A stretch of DNA of 9,270 bases, from assembly GCA_023389535.1 (NCBI GenBank), contig JAEWEH010000065.1:1-9270 (forward strand), written 5' to 3'. The DNA comes from Pseudomonadota bacterium. Its GTDB lineage: Bacteria > Pseudomonadota > Gammaproteobacteria > Burkholderiales > Burkholderiaceae_B. The notes below the pieces were generated by a model. It made no database searches and was not told where the DNA came from. It worked only from the letters and a program-made list of their open reading frames with translations. Position numbers and translations under genes: made by a program. This document shows, in pieces, positions 1-6,571 of this stretch (position 1 is the stretch's first letter; each line of letters opens with the position of its first letter).

Positions 1-664
1 TCTCGGGCTTGAAGTTGCCGAAGCGCTGCAGGGTGCTTTCGGTGATGCGCCCACCGGATTTAAGATCGCCTTCCCATTTGCTGTGTACGACGCCGCAGCA
101 CGCTGATGTGCCGCCCATGACTTCGTAATCGACGCCCAGCTCGTCCAGTATGGTCATGGCGTTGAAGAGCACATGCGGAGTGCGCACGGGGTTGCAGCCG
201 GTATAGAAGACGACATCGGCATCCCGCGCTTTGGGCGGGCGCAGCAAGCGCGCGACGTCATCTGGAATCAGCTGCATGCCGACCATAATGCGTATCGCAC
301 GTGCCATCTTGCGGAAGGCATAAGGGGTAGCCTGCCTGACCTCGGATACTCGGGACGCGGCGAGGCTGATCAACTGCCTGGGGTTGACGCCCTCCGGACA
401 GGCAGGGATGCAGTCCCCGCAGCCATTACACTTGTTGATCCATGTCGCGGACGCATCCGCCAAGGACGCCCGGCCGAGCGAAAAATCGATGACCCCGGCG
501 ACCACATTGCTGGGGTTCTCATCAGCCAGCCCGACATACGGAACGACCGGACACACCTCGACGCATCGGCCACAGCGAGTACAGGCGGAAGATATCTCGT
601 CCAGCGTCGTGTTGACGTAGGCCTCCAGGGACTGTTGAATTTCGGTGCTGGTGCTGGTTTCCAT
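1..664 (-). CDS. (Fe-S)-binding oxidoreductase subunit, two 4Fe-4S clusters plus CCG domain (C-terminus beyond window)
   Basis: This reading frame stays open from an ATG at 664 to the left edge, giving the first 221 residues. Two ferredoxin-type 4Fe-4S motifs are complete: C28/C31/C34/C38 (CTRCGRCVEVCP) and C79/C82/C85/C89 (CNGCGDCIPACP). Around C157 (YTGCNP) and C189-C190 (SACCG) a cysteine-rich CCG domain begins, as in the heterodisulfide reductase HdrB/HdrD, GlpC and GlcF families. Such subunits pass electrons between a flavoprotein or another carrier and an acceptor. There is no signal peptide or membrane segment in the visible part, so it is probably cytoplasmic. An AGAGGGAG ribosome site lies about 7 bases before the ATG, and the gene starts 14 bp after the Rid-family gene, so it belongs to the same operon. 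Family members usually have about 400 residues, so roughly half, including any second CCG motif, is missing. The exact partner and substrate are unknown. Confidence 0.9.
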   Translation of the reverse strand, partial: METSTSTEIQQSLEAYVNTTLDEISSACTRCGRCVEVCPVVPYVGLADENPSNVVAGVIDFSLGRASLADASATWINKCNGCGDCIPACPEGVNPRQLISLAASRVSEVRQATPYAFRKMARAIRIMVGMQLIPDDVARLLRPPKARDADVVFYTGCNPVRTPHVLFNAMTILDELGVDYEVMGGTSACCGVVHSKWEGDLKSGGRITESTLQRFGNFKPE

Positions 665-678
665 GGATGGGCTCCCTC

Positions 679-1065
679 TTAGGCCGATGCCTTCGGAGCG
701 AAAGCAATCCCTTCGATTTCTATCAGATACTCCGGAGAAACCAGCTTCGCTTCCACGGCCGAACTGGTAGGCGGCACTGGTACGTCGGCAAAAACTTGGT
801 TACGCACAGCGTTGTACTTGCTGTAGTCGCGCATATCGGCCAGGAATACGGTTAGCTTGACGATGTCTTTCATTTCCGCGCCATATTCAGCCAGCAGTGC
901 ACGGACGCGGTCGAATATGATTTCAGTCTGCTTGCCGGTGTCCGGAGGCGTGTCGCCGCTCGCGCATAAGCCCGAAATGAAAATCAGTTGCGAGTCGCCC
1001 AGCGGTATGGCGTGGCTACGGGAAAATCGACCGGGTGTCGCGGGTATGGCGTTGGCTTGGCTCAC
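679..1065 (-). CDS. Rid/YjgF/UK114 family protein (non-canonical, catalytic Arg absent)
   Basis: This 128-residue protein has the length and motifs of the Rid superfamily: ISGLCA (30-35), the TG near 43-44, DIVKLTVFLADMRDY (67-81) and the C-terminal EIEGIAFA (116-123). The family forms trimers. Its RidA-type members hydrolyse reactive enamine/imine intermediates with an arginine in a PARS-type motif (Arg105 in E. coli RidA). Here the aligned stretch reads PPTSSAVEAKL (98-108), and the arginine position is occupied by Ser101. Classical 2-iminobutanoate deaminase activity is therefore doubtful. It may belong to a Rid subgroup with another activity or a ligand-binding role. The start is GTG, with AGGAG about 10 bases upstream. 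It sits 97 bp after the reductase gene and 14 bp before the Fe-S gene. This suggests a reaction in the operon that yields an imine-like or related labile compound. Confidence 0.92.
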   Translation of the reverse strand: MSQANAIPATPGRFSRSHAIPLGDSQLIFISGLCASGDTPPDTGKQTEIIFDRVRALLAEYGAEMKDIVKLTVFLADMRDYSKYNAVRNQVFADVPVPPTSSAVEAKLVSPEYLIEIEGIAFAPKASA

Positions 1066-1101
1066 GGTGCAGTGTCTCCTTGTAGTGTTGAAAATACTTT
1101 A

Positions 1102-1122
1102 GTGGCTGCCGCGGGAAGCCAC
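1102..1122 (-). other. Small hairpin upstream of the Rid-family gene
   Basis: GTGGCT (1102-1107) pairs with AGCCAC (1117-1122) across a 9-base GC-rich loop. In the minus-strand transcript this stem-loop sits about 36 bases before the GTG start and is followed by an A/T-rich stretch without a clean T-run. It may be part of a structured leader. Weak promoter-like boxes overlap it (TTGTGG, 17 bases, TAAAGT on the minus strand), so an internal promoter is another reading. Confidence 0.3.
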
Positions 1123-1137
1123 AATTCCGGCCGAATC

Positions 1138-1166
1138 ATGATCATTACCAATTCCGTAATGATCAT
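1138..1166. repeat. Perfect 11-bp inverted repeat between fpr and the Rid-family gene
   Basis: The arms ATGATCATTAC (1138-1148) and GTAATGATCAT (1156-1166) are perfectly complementary, with a 7-base spacer. The outer 8 bases of each arm, ATGATCAT, are themselves palindromic, so the element is also a direct repeat of a palindrome. It overlaps the fpr stop codon and lies about 70 bases upstream of the Rid-family GTG. There is no T-run after it on the minus strand, so a rho-independent terminator is unlikely. It could be a two-site operator or a stem-loop that shapes transcript processing. Confidence 0.85.
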
Positions 1167-1939
1167 CGCTGTGCAAAAGCGCGTTCCACTACGTAGTGGC
1201 CGGGGTCCCCTTGGTGTGCTGAAACCCGAAAGCCCCGGCCGTCCAGCAAGGCGCTGATATCTTCCAGCATGGCAGTGCTGCCGCACAGCATGGCGCGGTC
1301 GGTTTCCGCGTTCAATGGCGGCAGCCCTGTCAGGTCGCTCAGCGTGCCGCTGGCGATCATCTCCGTGATGCGCTCGGTGTTGGGGAAAGGTTCGCGGGTG
1401 ACGGTCGGTACGTAGATCAGCTTCCGGGCGACCTCGTCTCCAACCAAAGGATGCTGCGGAAGCTCTTTGGTGATTTGCGTTGCGTACGCCAGGTCGCTGC
1501 AGCGCCTGACACTATGGACGAGCACGACTTTCTCAAACCGTTCATATAGGGCCGGATCCTGGACGATGCTTAAGAATGGGGCCAGGCCCGTGCCTGTTGC
1601 AAAGAGGTAGGCGTTTTCACCGGGCAGCAGGTCATCAATCAGCAGGGTGCCGACAGATTTGCTGCCAACCAGGATCTGGTCGCCCTCTTTGAGATGCTGC
1701 AGTTTCGAGGTCAAGGGGCCGTTCTGCACCTTGATGCTCAGAAACTCCAGGTATGAATCGTAATTGGCGCTGGCTACGCTGTAAGCGCGAACCAGCGGCT
1801 TGCTGTCGCACTCCAGGCCCAGCATTACGAAATGCCCGTTTTCAAAGCGCAGGGCAGCCGACCGTGTCGTGCGAAAGCTGAACAGGGTGTCGTTCCAGTG
1901 ATGGACGGACAAAACGGTTTCAGTGTTGTAAAGCGCCAT
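1163..1939 (-). CDS. fpr: Ferredoxin--NADP+ reductase (Fpr-type flavoprotein)
   Basis: This 258-residue protein is a typical bacterial Fpr (subclass like Azotobacter/E. coli Fpr). It moves electrons between NADP(H) and ferredoxin through bound FAD. Visible motifs are the FAD-binding RAYS (51-54), the NADP-binding ATGTGLAPFLS (114-124), the CGSTAMLED segment (219-227) and the conserved C-terminal tail GHYVVERAFAQR (247-258). The ATG at 1939 is chosen because AAGGAG lies 8 bases before it and the family starts here; a longer frame from TTG at 1960 would include the ribosome site itself. The ferredoxin gene ends 17 bp upstream, so the two are probably a dedicated redox pair. The TGA stop (1163-1165) lies inside an inverted repeat. 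Its place beside a 7Fe ferredoxin and a CCG Fe-S protein suggests pathway service, though a general oxidative-stress Fpr role cannot be excluded. Confidence 0.95.
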   Translation of the reverse strand: MALYNTETVLSVHHWNDTLFSFRTTRSAALRFENGHFVMLGLECDSKPLVRAYSVASANYDSYLEFLSIKVQNGPLTSKLQHLKEGDQILVGSKSVGTLLIDDLLPGENAYLFATGTGLAPFLSIVQDPALYERFEKVVLVHSVRRCSDLAYATQITKELPQHPLVGDEVARKLIYVPTVTREPFPNTERITEMIASGTLSDLTGLPPLNAETDRAMLCGSTAMLEDISALLDGRGFRVSAHQGDPGHYVVERAFAQR

Positions 1940-1956
1940 GCTTGCGTCTCCTTCTC

Positions 1957-2295
1957 TCAAGCGGTACTGGGATCATGGGTGCCGAATACCGACAGCAATT
2001 TGCCGGCGACGCCATCCCATGCGGGCGCGTCCTGCGGCGGGTGGCCCTTGCTGGTAATGCTCGGCCATAATTCGGCATATTTGCGATTGAAAGCCGCCCA
2101 TTGTTTAAGCTCCGAGTCGGCGTCCGGAAGAATGGCTTTCGCCGCGCACTCCGGAACGCAGATTCCACAATCTATGCACTGCTCGGGGTCGATGACCAGC
2201 ATGCTGTCCCCTTCGTGGAAGCAGTCGACAGGGCACACCTCCACACAGTCCATGTATTTACATTTGATGCAATTTTCGGTCACCACATAGGACAT
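1957..2295 (-). CDS. fdxA: 7Fe ferredoxin (3Fe-4S/4Fe-4S, FdxA type)
   Basis: This 112-residue ferredoxin begins [20 protein letters not shown], the signature start of the Azotobacter FdI/FdxA family. Cysteines lie at 9, 12, 17, 21, 25, 40, 43, 46 and 50. By family comparison C9, C17 and C50 would hold a 3Fe-4S cluster, and C21, C40, C43 and C46 a 4Fe-4S cluster. The second motif reads [16 protein letters not shown], with Ala in place of the common Pro after the last cysteine. The tail of about 60 residues with paired aromatic residues (W66, F69, Y73, W77) is normal for the family. The ATG at 2295 has GAGG 6 bases upstream. It is the first gene of the minus-strand operon and probably the electron partner of the reductase that starts 17 bp downstream. 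The protein is soluble and cytoplasmic. Confidence 0.95.
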   Translation of the reverse strand: MSYVVTENCIKCKYMDCVEVCPVDCFHEGDSMLVIDPEQCIDCGICVPECAAKAILPDADSELKQWAAFNRKYAELWPSITSKGHPPQDAPAWDGVAGKLLSVFGTHDPSTA

Positions 2296-2315
2296 GAGCT
2301 GCCTCGCGTTTTGGG

Positions 2316-2359
2316 CTATTGTTTGGCCCGCTGCCGGGCGTTGATGATTGCAACAATAG
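2316..2359. repeat. Nested inverted repeats over the fdxA promoter/leader (candidate operator or structured leader)
   Basis: CTATTGTT (2316-2323) and AACAATAG (2352-2359) are perfect inverted copies 28 bases apart. Between them, GCCCG (2326-2330) and CGGGC (2335-2339) form a 5-bp stem with a 4-base loop. One outer half covers the putative -10 box and the other lies in the presumed leader. This is consistent with a regulator binding two half-sites, or with a folded 5' leader. No T-run follows. Confidence 0.45.
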
Positions 2360-2381
2360 AGTTGTGGTCCGTATGGATCAA
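2353..2381 (-). promoter_or_regulatory. Candidate promoter of the fdxA-fpr-Rid-FeS operon
   Basis: On the minus strand a -35-like TTGATC (2381-2376) is followed after 17 bases by a -10-like TATTGT (2358-2353). Each box matches the sigma-70 consensus at 4 of 6 bases. Transcription would start near 2346, leaving a leader of about 50 bases before the ferredoxin ATG. The -10 box lies inside one half of an inverted repeat, as expected for a regulated promoter. Confidence 0.4.
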
Positions 2382-2556
2382 TAACACTCGAGGTGGAACC
2401 AGTACCGGGAATGAAACGAATGGGAAGACAGGCGGACGCCGGCCGCGTCGTGCATGGCCATCGGGCTGTGCTGCAGGGGTGTGGTCTGAAACAATTTGTG
2501 AGAACATAGCGATCCAGCAGGAATCGTCGCCCCATGATTCTTGACACACCGAGAAC

Positions 2557-4182
2557 TTGCCCTTGGATACCAGAACGATACTGATCGCTGCAGCGTTGAC
2601 CATTCTTGCCAATGGCGTGGTGCTTATCCTGATTCAGCGCCTCTTGCCCAGAACGGATCAAGCCGCGGCCAAGGCCTGGCAGTTGGGCACCTTGCTGATT
2701 GCAGCCGGGTGTATCGTTTTTTCATTCAAGACTGCTTTGCCCCCGCCGCTGGAGCTTACTCTGCCCAACGCCCTGATCATGCTCGGACTGGCGATGTACT
2801 GGTACTCGGTCCGGCTGCTTTGCGGGCTAGCGGCACGCCTCGCAATGCCTCTTGCGGCGGTGCTGGGCGCAACGGCGGCGGTGTATGTATTCCATCTGCT
2901 TCATCCGGATCCCTGGATGCGTATCCTGATTGTCGCGCTCGCGTGGGTATTCCTGATGCTGGGCAGCGCTACGACTTTGCACCGGAATATGGGCCAGGAT
3001 GCGCGCGCCAGCCAGCGGGCGATGGCTGGGCTGTTCTATATCGTGGGTTTTTTCACGGTGTTGCGGCTTCTGTATTATTCGCAACTCGACTTGCAGGTGG
3101 ATTTTGACGTTACAGATAATCGCTACTGGGTCACCCGGCTCACGCCGCTGCTCGCATTGGCATTGCCGGTGCTGGGCTCCACTATTTTTGTGCTGCTGTG
3201 TTACGAACGGGCGCGATGCCGGGCGCGCCGTCAGACGGAAGCCCTGGGTTATATCAGCCATGATTTAAGGGCGCCCGCGGCCACCATAAAAGGCTATGTC
3301 GATCTGCTGCGCCCAGCCGTTCCGTCTGACCATGCCTCTCATCTGCACGCAATTCAACACAGTACCGATTATCAGATATCCCTGATCGATGAACTGCTGG
3401 AATATGCCGCACAGGATCTCCGGCCACTGGATATCCATCCCGTTACCCTGGACATGAAAACCTTCATCGCCGGCCTGTCCGAGCAGGGGCGGGCCTTGTG
3501 CCAGCGGCAGCGTAATCGCTTCGCACTTGTCGCCGATTCACCTATGCCAATGCAAATACATGTGGACGGCCCGCGCTTGTCCCAGGTATTGCTGAACTTG
3601 ATAGCGAATGCCGCGGCATTCACTCGGGAAGGCAAGGTAACCCTATCGGTATCGAGCGTGTCGGAAGGCGCACACGCCTTGCTCGAATTTGCGGTGCAAG
3701 ACAATGGGCCTGGTATAGCAGCCCATCGGCAGGCTGGCGTGTTCGGCGCATTTCAGCAGGATCAGCGGCGTGAAGGCAGTGTTGGATTAGGCCTGCATAT
3801 CGCCCGCAACATTGTGCAGAATCTGGGTAGCGTGCTACGGCTGGAAAGTGCTCCGGGCAGCGGTTCACGCTTCAGCTTCCAAGTGCTCGTGCCAGTGTTG
3901 TCCGAAGAAACCTTCAGGCCGATATGCGAAGCCGCTTCCGCAACTGCCCCCGATGCGGACCTAACCGCTCATATCGCGGCGCCGCCTTCGATCCAGCCAT
4001 TCCTGGGGGACTTGGTCCAGTATGCGAGGTCGGGGGAACTAAGCAGGATAGAGCACTGGCTGGCAGAAGCCTTGGGCCGGCATCCGGAAGCCGAAGCTTT
4101 TCTGAAGCAAGTCGAGCAGGCAGCGGCGAGACTGGATCTTGCCTTTATCGAGCGGTCAGCTTCTGCGGATGCAGGCAATTAG
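2557..4182 (+). CDS. Seven-transmembrane sensor histidine kinase, orphan, with C-terminal helical tail
   Basis: This protein of about 541 residues has seven hydrophobic segments, near 7-29, 42-58, 71-90, 94-115, 121-141, 157-175 and 205-225. A complete kinase core follows: H-box YISHDLRAP with H235, N-box around N347/N351, G1 box DNGPGI (392-397), F-box region (404-410) and G2 box GLGL (420-423). It should autophosphorylate H235 in response to a signal sensed in or near the membrane. Residues about 449-541 form an extra, mostly helical tail with no receiver aspartate motif. No response-regulator gene is in the window. The frame is closed upstream by TGA at 2542, so the start must be non-ATG: TTG at 2557 or TTG at 2563, both with only a weak GAGA behind them. 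It runs divergently from the redox operon, which makes that operon a possible target. The signal is unknown. Confidence 0.9.
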   Translation: MPLDTRTILIAAALTILANGVVLILIQRLLPRTDQAAAKAWQLGTLLIAAGCIVFSFKTALPPPLELTLPNALIMLGLAMYWYSVRLLCGLAARLAMPLAAVLGATAAVYVFHLLHPDPWMRILIVALAWVFLMLGSATTLHRNMGQDARASQRAMAGLFYIVGFFTVLRLLYYSQLDLQVDFDVTDNRYWVTRLTPLLALALPVLGSTIFVLLCYERARCRARRQTEALGYISHDLRAPAATIKGYVDLLRPAVPSDHASHLHAIQHSTDYQISLIDELLEYAAQDLRPLDIHPVTLDMKTFIAGLSEQGRALCQRQRNRFALVADSPMPMQIHVDGPRLSQVLLNLIANAAAFTREGKVTLSVSSVSEGAHALLEFAVQDNGPGIAAHRQAGVFGAFQQDQRREGSVGLGLHIARNIVQNLGSVLRLESAPGSGSRFSFQVLVPVLSEETFRPICEAASATAPDADLTAHIAAPPSIQPFLGDLVQYARSGELSRIEHWLAEALGRHPEAEAFLKQVEQAAARLDLAFIERSASADAGN

Positions 4183-4190
4183 TTGAGTGC

Positions 4191-4264
4191 TGGAGGCGCA
4201 ACTCGGAATCGAACCGGGGTACACGGATTTGCAATCCGCTGCATAACCACTCTGCCATTGCGCC
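4191..4264 (-). tRNA. tRNA-Cys (anticodon GCA)
   Basis: On the minus strand the 74 bases fold as a tRNA. The acceptor stem GGCGCAA pairs with TTGCGCC. The D-arm contains AGTGGTTATG, the anticodon loop is TTGCAAA (anticodon GCA at 4232-4230), and the T-loop contains GGTTCGATTCC. The discriminator base is U, the identity element of tRNA-Cys, and the CCA end is encoded. The sequence closely resembles the E. coli tRNA-Cys. Its 3' end lies 8 bp from the stop of the convergent histidine kinase gene. Read-through from the kinase would therefore run antisense through it. Confidence 0.97.
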
Positions 4265-4286
4265 GCAGACTTGCCAATGCTTCAGG

Positions 4287-4329
4287 TGGCGTATTCGCCA
4301 GGCCAGCATGGCGGCGGCATACGGCCGCC
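4287..4329. other. Two short hairpins upstream of tRNA-Cys
   Basis: TGGCG (4287-4291) pairs with CGCCA (4296-4300) across a 4-base loop. GGCGGC (4313-4318) pairs with GCCGCC (4324-4329) across a 5-base loop. Neither is followed by a T-run on either strand, so neither is a clear terminator. They lie in the presumed leader of the tRNA-Cys precursor and between the kinase and the fsr-like gene. Otherwise I see no gene in 4265-4499, and no convincing promoter for the exporter. Confidence 0.3.
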
Positions 4330-4499
4330 CAAAGTCAAGAACGAGATTCTACACTATTATCCAGGGTAAGGTGGAATGCGCGGCATGAACTTGCATTATC
4401 ATGTTCAGCGGCGGCGCCGGCCAATGGACTGAGAACAAATAAGCTTTGCCGCGGTGTACATTATTCGGGCATGATTTTTATTGGGGAAGGGTGGAATTC

Positions 4500-5726
4500 A
4501 TGGCTATAAATCCTGCAGTAACGGCACCAGCCGCGGACCAGGGGCTGGCCCAGCGCACGACGATGGGCGTACTGGTTGCCATCAGCCTTTCGCATATGCT
4601 GAACGACTTGATGCAGTCTGTCATCCCTGCCATTTATCCTGTACTGCGCCAGGAATTCGCGCTGACTTTTGGTCAGATAGGCATCATCCAGCTTACCTTT
4701 CAGCTGACTGCGTCCGTCTTGCAGCCGGTGGTGGGCACGTATACCGACAAGCGCCAGCGGCCGTTTTCGCTAGCCAGCGGCATGGCGTTCACGCTGATAG
4801 GGCTGCTGATGCTGTCCTTCGCTTCCTCGTATCCCGCATTGCTGGTGTCGGTGGCGCTCATCGGTATGGGTTCTTCCATCTTCCATCCCGAAGCATCGCG
4901 CGTTGCGCGCATGGCCTCGGGTGGGCGACATGGCTTTGCGCAATCGCTGTTCCAGGTCGGCGGCAATTTCGGCAGCGCCATGGGCCCCCTGTTGGCGGCT
5001 TTCATCGTCGCTGCGCGAGGGCAGGCCAATGTCGCCTGGTTTGCGCTGGTGGCGCTGGTCGGCATGATCGTGCTGACCCGGGTCGGGTTCTGGTACAGGG
5101 AACAGCAACGCAAGCCCAAAGCCAGGGCGGCAGTCGCGCAGGTTGAACTTCCCAAAGCTGTCGTCACCCGGGCATTGATCGTGCTGGGTGTGTTGATGTT
5201 CTCCAAGTTTTTCTACATGGCGGCGCTCACCAGCTACTACACCTTCTATTTGATCGAGACTTTCCACGTTTCCGTCCAGCAGGCGCAGATCTATCTGTTC
5301 GTGTTTCTGGCGTCTGTGGCCGCGGGGACCATTATCGGCGGGCCGGTGGGTGACCGCCTTGGCAGGAAGCTGGTGCTTTGGGTATCCATCCTTGGCGTGT
5401 TGCCTTTCACCCTCGCGCTTCCTTATCTGGATCTTTTCTGGACGTGTGCATTCTCGGTCATTATTGGCTTGATCCTTTCCTCGGCATTTCCCGCCATCGT
5501 CGTCTATGGGCAAGAACTGGTTCCGGGCAGGGTGGGCCTGATTTCCGGCTTATTCTTTGGCCTGTCTTTCGGCATGGGCGGCATCGGCGCCGCCGTATTG
5601 GGCCACCTTGCCGACCTGACCTCCATCGGCCATGTATACCGGCTGTGCGCTTTCCTGCCGTTGCTGGGGCTATTCATCTTTCTTTTGCCCGATACACACC
5701 GGCCTGCCGCTGCAATTAAAGCTTGA
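4500..5726 (+). CDS. fsr: MFS transporter, fosmidomycin-resistance (Fsr) family
   Basis: The 408-residue protein is an inner-membrane major facilitator with about 12 hydrophobic segments. It carries Fsr signatures: SHMLNDLMQSVIPAIYP (31-47), LTFQLTASVLQPVVG (65-79), and the stretch 126-163 containing IFHPEASR, ASGGRHG, and FQVGGNFG. MFS loop motifs appear at GTYTDKRQRP (79-88) and GGPVGDRLGRK (280-290). E. coli Fsr is a proton-driven exporter that confers fosmidomycin resistance when overexpressed; the natural substrate here is unknown. The ATG at 4500 is chosen because a purine-rich GGGGAAGGGTGGA stretch precedes it and Fsr similarity starts shortly after; a longer frame from TTG at 4446 adds 18 residues of no visible family character. 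It stands alone on its strand, and its last 11 bp overlap the end of the convergent IclR-type gene. Confidence 0.93.
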   Translation: MAINPAVTAPAADQGLAQRTTMGVLVAISLSHMLNDLMQSVIPAIYPVLRQEFALTFGQIGIIQLTFQLTASVLQPVVGTYTDKRQRPFSLASGMAFTLIGLLMLSFASSYPALLVSVALIGMGSSIFHPEASRVARMASGGRHGFAQSLFQVGGNFGSAMGPLLAAFIVAARGQANVAWFALVALVGMIVLTRVGFWYREQQRKPKARAAVAQVELPKAVVTRALIVLGVLMFSKFFYMAALTSYYTFYLIETFHVSVQQAQIYLFVFLASVAAGTIIGGPVGDRLGRKLVLWVSILGVLPFTLALPYLDLFWTCAFSVIIGLILSSAFPAIVVYGQELVPGRVGLISGLFFGLSFGMGGIGAAVLGHLADLTSIGHVYRLCAFLPLLGLFIFLLPDTHRPAAAIKA

Positions 5727-6450
5727 TGCTCGCCATGCAAGACAATAATTGCCGCGCCACGCCTTCCTCGTTCTGCTGCATCCGGTTCAGCGGACCGGCC
5801 ACGGCGACCCCCAGCGTCATGGATCCACACACCAGCGGAGCAGCAACCGCCATGACGTCGGCCACGTTTTCCCCTCGCGTGACCGTATAACCACGCTGAA
5901 GGCTGGTTTCCAGATCGGCGTTCAAGCGATGTATATCTGTGATGGTGGCGGAAGTCGCCTGTTGCAATGAGTGGGCGGATAGCCATTGTTCACGCTCGGC
6001 CGCGGGCATCGACATAAGCATGACTTTGCCGATGGCACTGGAATGCAATGGCTTGAAGTCGCCGACGCGGGACGAATACCGAATGGTCTGGCCGCTTTCC
6101 ACCACCAGCAAATAAAGCACGCGGTCTCCTTGCCGAGTACCAAGTATGATGGTTTCATTGGTCTCGTCACGCAAAGCGGTCAACGCGGACATGCACCGCG
6201 TTGCAATAGGATCGTTCGCGTTGATTTCCAGCGCTGTGTCCCATAGCCACCTGGTGGGGTAGCATTCCCTGTTGGAAAGGAAATACAGCAGTCCGTATTG
6301 TTCTAGCGAACGAATGACGCTGTGGCAGGTTGATAGGGGAATATCGGCCATCTGCGAGATCTCGGAAAGCGAAAGAGGCCTTCCCGCCTTGCGGAACGCC
6401 GCTAACACATCGAAAGGTCGCAATGCGGAACGACTCGAAATGCCAGTCAT
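5716..6450 (-). CDS. IclR-family transcriptional regulator
   Basis: The 244-residue protein has an N-terminal winged helix-turn-helix (about 10-60), with LSLSEISQMADIPLSTCHSV (26-45) as the DNA-binding motif. A ligand-binding domain follows (about 75-240). LHSSAIGKVML (135-145) and GYTVTRGENVADVMAVAAPL (187-206) match conserved stretches of that domain. Members bind a small organic acid or aromatic ligand and act as repressors or activators, often of the divergent gene. Here that gene is the TRAP transporter operon, which makes the transporter and the regulator itself the likely targets. The ATG at 6450 is preferred over an in-frame TTG at 6477, although its nearest AGGA is rather far (about 12 bases). 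The TAA stop lies inside the 3' end of the fsr-like gene. The ligand cannot be predicted from the sequence. Confidence 0.93.
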   Translation of the reverse strand: MTGISSRSALRPFDVLAAFRKAGRPLSLSEISQMADIPLSTCHSVIRSLEQYGLLYFLSNRECYPTRWLWDTALEINANDPIATRCMSALTALRDETNETIILGTRQGDRVLYLLVVESGQTIRYSSRVGDFKPLHSSAIGKVMLMSMPAAEREQWLSAHSLQQATSATITDIHRLNADLETSLQRGYTVTRGENVADVMAVAAPLVCGSMTLGVAVAGPLNRMQQNEEGVARQLLSCMASIKL

Positions 6451-6511
6451 GATTAAATCTTTTCCTCGCAATCGCAAACTGTTCTCGATTTAAGAAAATG
6501 GCCCGGCCTGA

Positions 6512-6541
6512 TTTATCCCGGCGAGAGTAGCCTATAGTCAG
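6512..6541 (-). promoter_or_regulatory. Candidate promoter of the iclR-type gene
   Basis: On the minus strand CTGACT (6541-6536) and GATAAA (6517-6512) are separated by 18 bases, each matching the sigma-70 consensus at 4 of 6 positions. The leader would be about 55 bases. TTCT (6482-6485) and AGAA (6493-6496), a short inverted repeat, lie in that leader and could be an autoregulatory site. The support is weak. Confidence 0.3.
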
Positions 6542-6571
6542 AATAGCACTTCAGCCTGCGTGATAAGACTG

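Noticed and set aside
173..682. Plus-strand open frame of 169 codons
   Set aside because: It is antisense to the Fe-S protein gene, whose minus-strand frame carries unmistakable cysteine motifs. The plus-strand product has no recognisable features.
2101..2544. Plus-strand open frame of 147 codons before the kinase
   Set aside because: Half of it is antisense to the ferredoxin gene and the rest covers the intergenic region. No family motif or good ribosome site is seen.
2296..2661. Upstream extension of the ferredoxin frame to 234 residues
   Set aside because: The added 122 residues show no family character and run through the divergent promoter region and the kinase start. The standard FdxA start MSYVVTENC has its own ribosome site.
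4191..4264. tRNA-Cys as an occupied attachment site of a genomic island
   Set aside because: No integrase gene and no repeat of the tRNA 3' end are found in the window, so there is no positive evidence.
3924..4388. Plus-strand open frame running over the kinase end and the tRNA
   Set aside because: It overlaps the kinase in another frame and translates the tRNA antisense. It is a chance frame in GC-rich DNA.
4770..5513. Long minus-strand open frame of 247 codons inside the fsr-like gene
   Set aside because: It is a shadow of the MFS gene, very rich in charged, His and Gln residues and with no domain recognisable. The plus strand has clear Fsr motifs.
6467..6478. Tandem TCGCAA TCGCAA at the iclR start region
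   Set aside because: Two adjacent 6-base copies are expected by chance at this scale, and they sit next to the regulator start without symmetry.
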